From positions 1 through 64,000 of the forward strand of contig NZ_JAGGKK010000002.1 of the NCBI RefSeq assembly GCF_017873675.1: a stretch of 64,000 nucleotides of DNA, in the 5' to 3' direction. This document shows positions 1-7,968 of this stretch, one piece after another (position 1 is the first letter of the stretch; each line of letters begins with the position of its first letter). The notes under the pieces are model-generated. The model saw only the letters and a program-made list of their open reading frames with translations, made no database searches and was not told the origin of the DNA. The position numbers were made by a program, and so were the translations under genes. This DNA comes from Virgibacillus litoralis (lineage in GTDB: Bacteria; Bacillota; Bacilli; Bacillales; Amphibacillaceae).

Positions 1-131
1 GTGGCTCTGATTTGGGTTTTTCTTTCTTAGTAAACAGTCTACCAAATTAACCCACGACTTTACGATTAAGGAGCCAGTTTTGTTCATAGTAGCTATTAGT
101 AGAAAATCAGCCAAATTTGAGGCAAAAATGA

Positions 132-236
132 CAAATAACGGAATGAGGATCCGAATCCAAGCTTAAATCGAGGGTTTTGAAGCAAATAACGGAATGAGGA
201 TCCGCCAAAACAGTAAACGAGATCCCCATTCCGTTA
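132..236. repeat. short direct and inverted repeats at the left edge
   Basis: A 22-bp unit with core AACGGAATGAGGATCCG occurs at 132-153 and again, identical, at 183-204. An inverted, slightly diverged copy (TAACGGAATGGGGATC on the minus strand) lies at 221-236. No gene is visible here. The arrangement looks like the remains of a small palindromic mobile element or a protein-binding array. Function unknown; the repeat itself is directly visible. Confidence 0.75.
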
Positions 237-240
237 AAAA

Positions 241-328
241 ATGGGTTCATCAACAATAGAGGAGAAATGTCTCTAATTATGATGTGATTTCTAATGTTAG
301 CATTTTCCTCTCCCAAAACTGAACCCAT
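241..328. other. long imperfect hairpin in gene-free left edge
   Basis: ATGGGTTCA (241-249) pairs with TGAACCCAT (320-328). Inside this, GAGGAGAAATG (259-269) pairs with CATTTTCCTC (301-310) with one bulge. The result is a nested stem about 88 nt long, just downstream of the minus-strand NfeD-like gene. There is no clear T-run beside it, so it may be an element remnant rather than a terminator. The rest of the 350-base gene-free edge holds only a weak nested pairing (GGCTC at 3-7 with GAGCC at 71-75). Confidence 0.45.
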
Positions 329-350
329 GAACAATTAATAAGTATTACTT

Positions 351-992
351 TTAAACATTATTTACTTTTTCTACAAGAATTCTTGTACCATCAACATCAA
401 CAACCTTAATAGAGGTATTCTCAGGAATCCATTGACCATTTGAAATAGCACTGTAGTTTTTATTTTTAATTCGAACTGTACCAACCGGGCGTAGATTGCT
501 TACTGTTTTACCTTCTTCGCTCAATAACCGCTCGTATTCCCCACTCATCGAGTTATAACCAGCTTCTTTGGTTAATTGGTCTACTAACGTTAGTTTTGAC
601 CACATATCCCGCCGATTAAATACTTTCAGGAAGAATAACGATGAAAATCCACCTAAAAGAACGCCAATAACTGCGTACATGCCTGCATAAAGATTTGGTG
701 CAGTTAATGCTACAGCTGTTAGCATACAAGCTAACCCAATTGTTGCAAGAGTACCATCATTAATTACCTTTCCATCAATAATAATAAGTAATAATCCAAG
801 TAAATAAACAATAAGCATAATAACAAAGGAGCCTGTTTCCAGGTAAACCGCAAAATAAACAGTTATAAATCCTAAACCTAACAGTCCGAAAAAACCACGC
901 ATATTGACTAGCATTTCACCGATGAGAAATAAAGTCCCAAATCCGGTGATAATGAAGCCTATCCAATTTAATGAAAAAATATCCACGTGCAA
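351..992 (-). CDS. NfeD-family membrane protein
   Basis: A 213-residue protein with four to five hydrophobic segments in residues 8-125 and a soluble C-terminal part (about 150-213) containing V-G-T-V-R-I-K and V-V-D-V-D-G-T-R. This is the layout of NfeD proteins: membrane helices followed by an OB-fold. NfeD proteins usually work with a flotillin (SPFH) partner in membrane microdomains. No flotillin lies next to it here, although one may sit left of the window. It lacks the N-terminal protease domain seen in the second NfeD gene at 26.3-27.6 kb, so it is the short form. It is transcribed divergently from the YqfZ-like gene. The family call is good; the biological role is unknown. Confidence 0.75.
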   Translation of the reverse strand: MHVDIFSLNWIGFIITGFGTLFLIGEMLVNMRGFFGLLGLGFITVYFAVYLETGSFVIMLIVYLLGLLLIIIDGKVINDGTLATIGLACMLTAVALTAPNLYAGMYAVIGVLLGGFSSLFFLKVFNRRDMWSKLTLVDQLTKEAGYNSMSGEYERLLSEEGKTVSNLRPVGTVRIKNKNYSAISNGQWIPENTSIKVVDVDGTRILVEKVNNV

Positions 993-1060
993 GCCTCCTT
1001 TTTCCCGTCAATTATTGTACGTTTTTATGATATAAATTGTTTCAAAAGAGGAGTAAAAAA

Positions 1061-1411
1061 ATGAATAATTTTTTTAAAACAATTATATATATTTTAATTG
1101 CATTATTTGTTATAAGCATATATAAAGATTTAAGTATTGGAACAACTCTTACATCAATAAATAGAAATAAGCAACCTCAAGAAGAATATGTCACAAATAC
1201 CAAAAATATATCAGCAATGGAAGTGAAAGTTAATCAAGGAGATACACTACTTACAATAGTTGAAAAAATAAATCCGCAACTAACGAATAATTTAGATGTT
1301 ACTAAAATTGTATCTGACTTTAAAGCTTTAAACCCTACAGTAGACCCTAAACAATTACAGCCAAACGAATTTTATTCATTTCCAATATATGAAAGAGAGG
1401 CTGATACCTAA
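1061..1411 (+). CDS. yqfZ: YqfZ-like membrane-anchored protein with LysM-like region
   Basis: ATG 1061 is chosen because AGAGGAG lies just upstream; an in-frame TTG at 1037 has no good site. The 116-residue product begins with one hydrophobic segment (about 6-23), a probable signal anchor. It has a C-terminal stretch with V-N-Q-G-D-T-L, I-N-P and a final P-I-Y, which resembles a degenerate LysM motif. B. subtilis YqfZ has the same size and layout and occupies the same place at the end of this conserved cluster. It probably acts outside the membrane at the cell wall. The name rests on synteny plus layout; the role is uncertain. Its last codons form half of the terminator hairpin. Confidence 0.6.
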   Translation: MNNFFKTIIYILIALFVISIYKDLSIGTTLTSINRNKQPQEEYVTNTKNISAMEVKVNQGDTLLTIVEKINPQLTNNLDVTKIVSDFKALNPTVDPKQLQPNEFYSFPIYEREADT

Positions 1412-1424
1412 TCAGCCTCTCTTT
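1392..1424. terminator. bidirectional terminator overlapping the yqfZ stop codon
   Basis: AAAGAGAGGCTGAT (1392-1405) pairs perfectly with ATCAGCCTCTCTTT (1411-1424) around a 5-base loop. The A-run and T-run at the two ends let it work for both convergent genes. The left arm and loop lie inside the yqfZ reading frame, and the TAA stop is 1409-1411. Confidence 0.9.
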
Positions 1425-1425
1425 T

Positions 1426-1866
1426 CTAAACGTATGGAAGAACAAAAAGTGTAATAAGAATTGAAGCTGCACCTGCAATTATTGCAGTGTTACCAAGTGT
1501 TTCTGCATCACGGTTTCTTGCTATAAAGCCTACTATTATCCCGGCTCCACCAAGAATTATTGGCATGATAAAGAATGATATAATGGATAGTGCTAAAGCC
1601 ATCCATCCAAAAGCGCTGTTTGCTTGGGTGCCTTCGGTATCTTCTTCATTTCTAACTGTGTCACCTATATCATCTGCTGTCATTTCAGCAGCAAACTCTT
1701 CATCATCCCTTCTACTGCTTGCAGCTGGGGTTTCTGGTACATCTTCTGAATCAACCGGTGCCTGGCCGCTTAGATTTGTACCAACCATGTCCATATCACG
1801 TGTTTCTGGTTGTTCCTTCTTGTTTAAATCATCTTCCACATTGTTTTGACGGGTAAACTCATCCAT
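1426..1866 (-). CDS. YqfX-like small membrane protein
   Basis: A 146-residue protein. The first 85 residues are hydrophilic and very acidic (many D, E and Q). The C-terminal 60 residues form two hydrophobic segments (about 86-110 and 122-144), separated by a short polar link F-I-A-R-N-R-D. This acidic-tail-plus-two-helices layout is that of the uncharacterised YqfX/DUF4190-like proteins, and YqfX occupies the same location in B. subtilis. It probably sits in the cytoplasmic membrane with the acidic tail in the cytoplasm. No enzymatic motif is visible and the function is unknown. A plus-strand reading frame inside it is a shadow. Confidence 0.55.
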   Translation of the reverse strand: MDEFTRQNNVEDDLNKKEQPETRDMDMVGTNLSGQAPVDSEDVPETPAASSRRDDEEFAAEMTADDIGDTVRNEEDTEGTQANSAFGWMALALSIISFFIMPIILGGAGIIVGFIARNRDAETLGNTAIIAGAASILITLFVLPYV

Positions 1867-1954
1867 ATTCTAGACCTCTCTTTCCTTTAAATGAGGTGCG
1901 TTCATAGTTTATGGATAACCTGACAATAATAATGATGGTAGTTGATGGTAACCC

Positions 1955-2665
1955 TCAATTTGCATTTGTAAATTGTTTATAGTCTTCAGCATTATTCTTG
2001 ATTTCAAGCGCATACCAGCTTTTGGCATGTCCATTTTTATCAAGATAGTTGTTTAATCCTCCTATGCCACGATGGTATGCAGTTAGTGCTTTATCCCAAT
2101 TGCCATATTGTTTATAAAGAAAGTCTAAATATACAAACGTTAAGTGAATGGAATAATATGGATTAAATAATAATTCCTCCTTATATGGTATTCCAGACAT
2201 CTCAGCTATCCAAGGAGCTGTATTCTTCATAATTTGCCCCATTCCATACGCTTTACCATATTTTGTTTCGGGCCCCACTAGATTAGGATCAAATGTATTA
2301 CCTGTTTCAACTCTAAATAGTTCGTAAGCTATATACGGGCTTATATCAAATGATTCGGCCTCCTGAACTAAATAAATAGCCCAGGACTTTTTAAACTCGC
2401 CATTACTATTCTTTACCAATTTATTAGCTTGCTTATTTACATATGTCCATGAGTGATAGCTATTTTTCTTGGCATCGAGTAACTGCTCTGTGTCTAAGTA
2501 ATCATTTTCTAATGTTAATTTTTGATTCTCTGCTTCAAGGTGATTAGTTATAGAAGCTAATTGTTTATTTTCTTTTATGTACGAATAAGATATAACGGCA
2601 AAAACAGTACTAATACATAAAAATACAATAAATTGTTTAAATAATTGTGAATGTTGTTGTTCCAA
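1955..2665 (-). CDS. membrane-anchored lytic transglycosylase (SLT domain)
   Basis: TTG start at 2665, supported by AAGGAGG seven bases upstream; 236 residues. An N-terminal hydrophobic anchor (about 12-29) is followed by a short coiled-coil-like stretch rich in E, N and L (33-60). A Slt-type transglycosylase domain spans about 95-215. Visible motifs are R-V-E-T around the presumed catalytic Glu120, A-Y-G-M-G-Q-I-M (139-146) with a following T-A, and the A-Y-H-R-G-I-G-G block. Such enzymes cleave the MurNAc-GlcNAc bond of peptidoglycan to give anhydro-muramyl ends, outside the membrane. It is divergent from yqfT. It is not part of the usual B. subtilis gene order here, so it is a lineage-specific insertion into the cluster. 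Confidence 0.8.
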   Translation of the reverse strand: MEQQHSQLFKQFIVFLCISTVFAVISYSYIKENKQLASITNHLEAENQKLTLENDYLDTEQLLDAKKNSYHSWTYVNKQANKLVKNSNGEFKKSWAIYLVQEAESFDISPYIAYELFRVETGNTFDPNLVGPETKYGKAYGMGQIMKNTAPWIAEMSGIPYKEELLFNPYYSIHLTFVYLDFLYKQYGNWDKALTAYHRGIGGLNNYLDKNGHAKSWYALEIKNNAEDYKQFTNAN

Positions 2666-2754
2666 TTAATTACCTCCTTTAGATTATTGAATAAGTAAAT
2701 TTTTTAATTGGTTATGCATATAGTAAATCAGTATTCTTTTTAAGGAGTATAATA

Positions 2755-3039
2755 ATGTCAAAATTTATTAAAGATTTGGCCATCAAAAAAATGAAGCAGC
2801 TTTCACCGGAAGAACTGCTCCATTACAGTAAGCAAAATGGTGTTACTATTACTCGTTTACAGGCTCAGCAGATTATATCCTACTTACAAAATCATTCCGT
2901 GGATCCATTTGACAATCAAGGTAGGCATAAAATGCTCATAGAACTATCACGAATTACCGATAGGGAAACAGCTAAAAAATCAGAAAAACTATTTCACGAA
3001 CTTATCAAGGCTTATGGACTGGAACACTTATTTAATTAA
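2755..3039 (+). CDS. yqfT: YqfT, DUF2624-family protein
   Basis: ATG 2755 follows TTAAGGAG at a normal distance. The 94-residue cytoplasmic protein is mostly helical, with the motif L-L-H-Y-S-K-Q and an N-terminal K-K-M-K-Q-L-S. It matches the uncharacterised DUF2624 (YqfT) family, which is found beside nfo in many Bacillaceae. No catalytic residues are evident. It is convergent with nfo, and the two share the strong terminator that follows. Confidence 0.75.
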   Translation: MSKFIKDLAIKKMKQLSPEELLHYSKQNGVTITRLQAQQIISYLQNHSVDPFDNQGRHKMLIELSRITDRETAKKSEKLFHELIKAYGLEHLFN

Positions 3040-3063
3040 TACCCTAATTACTGTTTCCTAAAC

Positions 3064-3151
3064 TTAGAAAACTTGGCTTATCGCCTGGCCTTATAGATAA
3101 GCTTTAGTTGCACTTATGCAGTAAGAAAGGATTTATTCTTTCTTATCTGCC
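3064..3151 (+). repeat. dispersed 90-bp intergenic element, copy 1
   Basis: Starts TTAGAAAACTTGGC and ends with TTTCTTATCTGCC. The conserved inner block TAGTTGCACTTATGCAGTAA is followed by a hairpin whose arms are GTAAGAAAG and CTTTCTTA. It is almost full length; the left hairpin is slightly degraded (GCCTGG in place of GCCAAG). Its right end is two bases from the yqfT/nfo terminator stem. Confidence 0.85.
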
Positions 3152-3153
3152 AA

Positions 3154-3186
3154 AAAGGGAATGACGTATAGTACGTCATTCCCTTT
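3154..3186. terminator. bidirectional terminator between yqfT and nfo
   Basis: AAAGGGAATGACGTA (3154-3168) pairs perfectly with TACGTCATTCCCTTT (3172-3186). A flanking A-run and T-run suit both convergent genes. Confidence 0.9.
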
Positions 3187-3190
3187 GAGT

Positions 3191-4084
3191 TTACTGGTTA
3201 ACTATTTTCTCTTTTAAATCAGGAATAAAATTGCCTTCTTTAATCATGTCAATTTCAAATTTATATGGGGGTTTCTTATTCTTTTTATCTTCACCGACAA
3301 AAGGCGTTTCCAATATCTTAGGTAAATGCTTTAATTGTTGATGATGAATAACACGTTGCAATGCCTCGAATCCTATATGACCAAATCCAATGTTTTCATG
3401 ACGGTCCTTATGGGCACCTAGTTCATTCTTACTGTCATTAACATGAATTACCTTTAATCGATCAATACCTATTATCTTATCAAATTCATCCAAAACACCA
3501 TCAAAATCATTCACAACATTGTATCCAGCGTCATGTATATGGCATGTATCCATACAGACCGATAATTTTTCATTATGTGTAACCCCATCAAAAATTCGTG
3601 CTAATTCATCAAAGGTACGTCCAACCTCTGATCCTTTACCAGCCATTGTTTCCAATGCGATTTGAACATCTTTATCTTTTTCTAAGACTTCATTTAATCC
3701 TTCGATTATTCTTTTAATACCTTTATCGGCCCCTTCACCGACATGTGAACCGGGGTGAAGAACGATTTGCTTGGCTCCAATTGCAGCAGTACGATCTATT
3801 TCATTTCGTAAAAACGTTACACCTAGTTCAAATGTTTCTTTTTTTACTGTATTCCCTATATTGATAATATAAGGAGCATGAACAACAACGTCTTCAATCC
3901 CATTTTCTTTCATATGCTCTGTTCCTGCTGTAATATTAAGCTCTTCAATTGGCCTTCTTCTTGTATTTTGCGGCGCACCAGTATAAATCATAAATGCATT
4001 AGAGCCATATGATGCTGCCTGTTCACTTGAGCCTAATAGCATTTTCTTCCCACTCATCGAAACGTGTGATCCAATTTTTAACAA
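3191..4084 (-). CDS. nfo: endonuclease IV (apurinic/apyrimidinic endonuclease)
   Basis: TTG start at 4084 after a GGTGGAG site; 297 residues, normal for the family. It cleaves DNA 5' of abasic sites in base-excision repair through a three-zinc centre. Visible family blocks are I-G-S-H-V-S-M-S-G near the N-terminus, L-H-P-G-S-H-V-G, the metal-ligand block [18 protein letters not shown], and [10 protein letters not shown] with conserved His and Asp ligands. It ends next to a strong terminator and lies 15 bases downstream of cshB, with which it is probably co-transcribed. Nothing is unusual in the sequence. Confidence 0.95.
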   Translation of the reverse strand: MLKIGSHVSMSGKKMLLGSSEQAASYGSNAFMIYTGAPQNTRRRPIEELNITAGTEHMKENGIEDVVVHAPYIINIGNTVKKETFELGVTFLRNEIDRTAAIGAKQIVLHPGSHVGEGADKGIKRIIEGLNEVLEKDKDVQIALETMAGKGSEVGRTFDELARIFDGVTHNEKLSVCMDTCHIHDAGYNVVNDFDGVLDEFDKIIGIDRLKVIHVNDSKNELGAHKDRHENIGFGHIGFEALQRVIHHQQLKHLPKILETPFVGEDKKNKKPPYKFEIDMIKEGNFIPDLKEKIVNQ

Positions 4085-4099
4085 TTACTCCACCTCAAT

Positions 4100-5413
4100 T
4101 TACTTTTTCTTTTTATAATTTTTTCTTACCATTTGTTTTTTAATATTTTCCTGTTCTTTCTTCATCTTTTTCTTATATCCAGGTTTGACCTTTTTGGTCT
4201 TTTTAACCTGTCTCCAGGCTTGTGAATCAATATCTGTTTTAGTCTTGGTGCGTAGTTCACGCTCATTCCAGGATTTCGCTTCTTTCCATTCCCCATTCTT
4301 TATGTCGAAAAATGTGAACGTCAGACCTTTTTGCTCCAGCTTTTGTAACAGGTTTATGTCCTGATCGGCATATAAACTGATTGCTGTACCTTCCATCCCG
4401 GCACGGGCAGTTCGTCCTACACGATGAACATAAAAATCCTCTTCCTTAGGTAATTGAGCGTTTATGACATGACTTACCCCTTTTATATCTATCCCACGTG
4501 AGGCTAAATCAGTTGCTACAATATATTGGTACCGAAGGCCTTGGATGTCCTTTAGTACTCGTTTACGTTCCCTGGGCTTTAATCCGCCATGTATTAGTCC
4601 GACATCAAGTCCTTTTTGCTGCAAAGAAGCTGCGAGTGCATTAGCAATATCTTTGCCATTTGTGAAAATAATTGCCAGATAGGGTTGTATTGTTTTGGAG
4701 ATTTCTATTATAACATCAGATTCATCCCTGTGTTTTAAAGCAATTAATCGGTGCTCCATTGTTTCAGGCGAAAGTTGATCATCAATCTTTACATGTAAAG
4801 GATTCTCCAGGTACTTTTTGAAAAAATGCTCTAATCGCTGAGGAATAGTTGCAGAAAATACAAGTAATTGAACGTCTTTTCTTGCTCGAATCAGTAACTG
4901 ATCAACATCATTAATAAACCCTAAATCAAGCATAAGGTCAGCTTCATCAATTACAAACGATTTTGCAGAATATAGAGAAAGGGCATCCTCTTTAACCAAA
5001 TCCAAAATCCTGCCTGGCGTACCAACAATAATATGTGGTGGTTCCTTTAGTTTTTCCATCATCTTTTGCTTATCAGTTCCACCAACTAATAACTTTGCAT
5101 TCCAAATTTCTTTCTTTCCTGCATAATGAATAATCTTTTTAACCTCTTCATGTATTTGCATTGCCAGCTCTCGGGTCGGAGCAGTAATAACAAACTGCAC
5201 TTCGCGTTTGCTAGCGTCTATCTGGTTAAATAAAGGTAATAAATATGCATGTGTTTTTCCGGACCCTGTATGTGACTGCCCAACAACACTAGTACCTTTA
5301 AGAATTGCTGGTATCACCTTTTGCTGTATTTCAGTCGGTTGTTTAAATCCTAAATGATCGATAATGTCTGACAAAACTGGGTGAAACGAAAACTGTTTAA
5401 AATTATTTTCCAT
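4100..5413 (-). CDS. cshB: DEAD-box RNA helicase CshB
   Basis: ATG 5413 is preferred over an upstream in-frame start at 5446 because AGAAGGAG lies at the right distance. This gives about 437 residues. The core has the Q-motif P-T-E-I-Q, motif I H-T-G-S-G-K-T (48-54), P-T-R-E-L-A, D-E-A-D (156-159), S-A-T (187-189), and H-R-V-G-R-T-A-R in the second RecA-like domain. The C-terminal tail is strongly basic (K-K-K-M-K-K, K-N-Y-K-K-K-K), fitting RNA binding. B. subtilis CshB is a cold-shock helicase working on mRNA and ribosome assembly. Synteny with nfo supports CshB over its paralogues. The upstream gap lacks yqfQ and ispH, which sit here in B. subtilis. Confidence 0.92.
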   Translation of the reverse strand: MENNFKQFSFHPVLSDIIDHLGFKQPTEIQQKVIPAILKGTSVVGQSHTGSGKTHAYLLPLFNQIDASKREVQFVITAPTRELAMQIHEEVKKIIHYAGKKEIWNAKLLVGGTDKQKMMEKLKEPPHIIVGTPGRILDLVKEDALSLYSAKSFVIDEADLMLDLGFINDVDQLLIRARKDVQLLVFSATIPQRLEHFFKKYLENPLHVKIDDQLSPETMEHRLIALKHRDESDVIIEISKTIQPYLAIIFTNGKDIANALAASLQQKGLDVGLIHGGLKPRERKRVLKDIQGLRYQYIVATDLASRGIDIKGVSHVINAQLPKEEDFYVHRVGRTARAGMEGTAISLYADQDINLLQKLEQKGLTFTFFDIKNGEWKEAKSWNERELRTKTKTDIDSQAWRQVKKTKKVKPGYKKKMKKEQENIKKQMVRKNYKKKK

Positions 5414-5453
5414 GTGATAATACTCCTTCTGATGATAATCAATCATCCAATAG

Positions 5454-5475
5454 CTTAGAGAACTTAGCTTATTGT
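5454..5475 (+). repeat. possible left-end fragment of the dispersed element
   Basis: CTTAGAGAACTTAGCTTATT resembles the left end of the dispersed element (TTAGAAAACTTGGCTTATC) with two or three changes. The rest is missing. It lies in the cshB-yqfO gap where other Bacillaceae carry yqfQ and ispH. Weak call. Confidence 0.35.
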
Positions 5476-5567
5476 TACTGGTTTTTTTATGAAAGTCTAT
5501 TTTGTTTTCCTAACTACCAATAAATACCAGCTTCTTTCTATTATAATGTAGTTTAATAATACATGCA

Positions 5568-6683
5568 TCATATAAACTGAAACGGTTCAGTGTTTAAGTT
5601 GGACAGAATAACTTCTATACTCTTATTATTAAGGTGATTTTCCAGATAATCCTTAGTTCCTTCTTTCATAACTTTTTCTACATGATGTCCCGGATCAATA
5701 ACCGATAACCCCATTTGCCATGCATCCTGGGCTGCATGAAATGTCATATCACCTGTAATGTATACATCTGCCCCCATTTTCTTAGCTTTATCAATATATT
5801 TTTCACCACTACCACCTAAAACAGCTACTCTTCTTACTTTTTTAGTTAAATCACCGGTCACACGCAGAGATGGAACTTCAAGTGCATGTTTCACTTGTTC
5901 CGAAAAATCTTGTAAGGTTACTCCTTTATCCAATGTTCCAATACGTCCAATACCACAAGTTTGTCCTGAATTATGAAGAGGCATTACATCATAGGCAGCT
6001 TCTTCATATGGATGTGCATTTATCATTGCCTCAATCACACTAGCCAATTTAGGCTGTTGTATAATTGATTCAACCTTAACTTCATCCACATATGCTAAAT
6101 TATTAGCCGAACCGATATACGGGTTTGTCCCTTCCTGTGGCATAAATGTTCCTTGACCTTCTGTTTGAAATGTACAATGACTATAGTCGCCAATATGTCC
6201 GGCTCCATTTTCACTCATGGCATCTCGCACTTCGTTCAGATGTGTCTTTGGTACAAATACAGCAATTTTTACCAGTTCCTCCTGATAGGTCTGTTGTAAT
6301 ACTTCTGTTCGATTAATATTAAGCAATTCACAAAGCATATCATTTACGCCTCCATTAGCAATATCTAGATTTGTATGGGAGGCATAGACAGAAATATTAT
6401 GCTGTATTAATTTCTGAATAATTCGGCCGTGAGATGTATCTACATTTACTTTTTTCACCGGTTTAAACAATAACGGATGGTGTGCAATTATTAAGTCAAC
6501 ATTCTTTTCTATTGCTTCATCCACTACAGATTCCAGGACATCCAATGTTACCATCACCTTGGTTACTTGATTATTGAATGATCCAACCTGTAATCCAACA
6601 TTATCCCAATCGTATGCCAGATGCTTTGGTGCCCATGTTTCCATCAATTGAAAAATATCACTGTTTCGAGTTGTCATTGCCAT
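5568..6683 (-). CDS. yqfO: Nif3-family dinuclear metal-centre protein YqfO
   Basis: ATG 6683 is favoured by AGGAGGTC eight bases upstream; a second ATG two codons on is too far. The 371-residue protein has the Nif3/DUF34 layout: N-terminal half with H-H-P-L-L-F-K and S-H-T-N-L-D metal-binding blocks, a central inserted PII-like domain (about 135-235), and a C-terminal half with T-G-D-M-T-F-H and D-P-G-H-H-V-E. The His, Asp and Glu residues bind two metal ions. The family may act as a GTP cyclohydrolase 1 type 2 homologue or metal-insertion factor, but the reaction is not settled. It overlaps the 3' end of trmK by 26 bases, so the two are translationally coupled, a pairing conserved in Firmicutes. 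Confidence 0.9.
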   Translation of the reverse strand: MAMTTRNSDIFQLMETWAPKHLAYDWDNVGLQVGSFNNQVTKVMVTLDVLESVVDEAIEKNVDLIIAHHPLLFKPVKKVNVDTSHGRIIQKLIQHNISVYASHTNLDIANGGVNDMLCELLNINRTEVLQQTYQEELVKIAVFVPKTHLNEVRDAMSENGAGHIGDYSHCTFQTEGQGTFMPQEGTNPYIGSANNLAYVDEVKVESIIQQPKLASVIEAMINAHPYEEAAYDVMPLHNSGQTCGIGRIGTLDKGVTLQDFSEQVKHALEVPSLRVTGDLTKKVRRVAVLGGSGEKYIDKAKKMGADVYITGDMTFHAAQDAWQMGLSVIDPGHHVEKVMKEGTKDYLENHLNNKSIEVILSNLNTEPFQFI

Positions 6684-7389
6684 TTTTTAAGACCTCCTGT
6701 ACCCAAGACAATTCTTTTTCAAAATCGCTAATTTTATCCTGATTTTGTTCTTTTGCCTTCTTCATTTCATCGATAACTCTAATCCGCTTTGAAAGTTCAT
6801 TATTCCATTTTTTAATAAATATTTCAGTTTTATGTTCTAATAACAGTGGTCCGAATAATAGCTGTTGTTGCAATAAATCTTTTTTGTACGGACTTTTGTC
6901 AGCTTGGCGATCTGCTACAATAATTTCATAAATATGTCCACTTTCCTCAAGTATTTCTTCACAAGTAATGGTGTAATTGTTTTTATAAAACCATTCACGT
7001 ACATTTCGTTCATTTACATTTGGCTGTACGATGATTCGTTGCACACAGCTTAGTCTGCTTTTTCCATCTTCTAGAATGGATCTTATAAGTGATCCTCCCA
7101 TACCCGTAATAACAAGCAGATTTACTTCACCATTCTGTATAATTTCTAACCCATCACCTAACCGTATCTCTACCCTAGTTGATAAGTCATATTTATTTAT
7201 TGTCTCAAGAGCACTTTTAAAAGGACCTTCTTTTACTTCACCTGCAATAGCCTGTGCTTTGCTGTCATATAAGCAGACATAACATGGTAAATACGCATGA
7301 TCAGATCCTATATCAGCAAAAGTGGCACCTTTCGTAATAAACGTTGCAACAGTGCTCAGTCGCTTAGAGAGTTTAATTGTGTTGTTCAT
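6658..7389 (-). CDS. trmK: tRNA (adenine-22-N1)-methyltransferase TrmK
   Basis: Start placed at ATG 7389 (M-N-N-T-I-K-L), which has AAGGAG six bases upstream. Starts at 7392 and 7416 read in frame but fit the ribosome site less well. The product, about 243 residues, is an S-adenosylmethionine-dependent Rossmann methyltransferase. Visible motifs are motif I A-D-I-G-S-D-H-A-Y-L-P, A-G-E-V in the SAM acidic loop, and V-I-T-G-M-G-G. A C-terminal coiled-coil-like helical region (about 190-243) matches TrmK. It methylates N1 of A22 in the D-loop of tRNA. It is translationally coupled to yqfO. Confidence 0.92.
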   Translation of the reverse strand: MNNTIKLSKRLSTVATFITKGATFADIGSDHAYLPCYVCLYDSKAQAIAGEVKEGPFKSALETINKYDLSTRVEIRLGDGLEIIQNGEVNLLVITGMGGSLIRSILEDGKSRLSCVQRIIVQPNVNERNVREWFYKNNYTITCEEILEESGHIYEIIVADRQADKSPYKKDLLQQQLLFGPLLLEHKTEIFIKKWNNELSKRIRVIDEMKKAKEQNQDKISDFEKELSWVQEVLKNGNDNSKQ

Positions 7390-7426
7390 CATTTTCTCCT
7401 TCATAATTATACACATCTAATAGCAT

Positions 7427-7470
7427 AAAAGAGCAAGCCTTCTGCATGATATCAGTAAGCTTACTCTTTT
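7427..7470 (-). terminator. terminator downstream of cccA
   Basis: AAAAGAGCAAGC (7427-7438) pairs with GCTTACTCTTTT (7459-7470) with wobble, and a T-rich run follows on the minus strand. It separates cccA from trmK. Confidence 0.7.
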
Positions 7471-7500
7471 AGCATAATAAACTATAAGTATCCTAAATAA

Positions 7501-7887
7501 CTACTTTTGTTCAGAAAGCCATTTTGCAACAGCATCGGCTTTTTCACCTTGTAATAAATTACCAGGCATTCCGGAATCAGGAAATCCCGTTTTGATAATT
7601 TCTCTAATTTCCTCTTGCGAATATTTGCTTCCAACTTTATTTAGTGCTGGACCTGCACCACCGGATAAATCTGCACCATGACAGCTAGCACAAGTGTTTT
7701 CAAAAACTTTAGAAGGATCACTAGTAGTTTCTCCCTCTTGTGACTTCTCTTCCGTATTTTCGCCACCGTTTTGTTCTTCATCTTCAATAGCTTGACGCTG
7801 ATCCAGACCAACAAACGATATAACAACTACCAAAAGTATCCCTATTACAGCAATAGTTGCATAAGGGATGACCGGGTTCTTCTTCAT
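7501..7887 (-). CDS. cccA: membrane-anchored cytochrome c-550 CccA
   Basis: A 128-residue protein with one N-terminal membrane segment (about 8-27), an acidic Q/E/G-rich linker (30-60), and a class I cytochrome c domain. Haem attaches through C-A-S-C-H (66-70); the distal Met is in G-M-P-G-N (M107). This matches B. subtilis CccA in size, anchor type and location next to sigA and trmK. It faces the outside of the membrane and carries electrons to terminal oxidases. Start at ATG 7887 follows AAGGAGG. It has its own terminator. Confidence 0.93.
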   Translation of the reverse strand: MKKNPVIPYATIAVIGILLVVVISFVGLDQRQAIEDEEQNGGENTEEKSQEGETTSDPSKVFENTCASCHGADLSGGAGPALNKVGSKYSQEEIREIIKTGFPDSGMPGNLLQGEKADAVAKWLSEQK

Positions 7888-7968
7888 CGTAGTTCCTCCT
7901 TATGTAATCCCCTTAATCTCTATTTTGTTTCAAAAGCTATATATATTTTACTCGAAAAACAAATTTGT

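Noticed and set aside
107-334. Open frame on the minus strand at the left edge
   Set aside because: It is built from the short repeats (the peptide D-P-H-S-V-I-C occurs twice) and a hairpin. No ribosome site and no protein-like composition.
1487-1849. A 120-codon plus-strand frame inside the YqfX-like gene
   Set aside because: Antisense shadow: Ser-rich, no ribosome site, and the minus-strand frame has a clear acidic-plus-helices layout.
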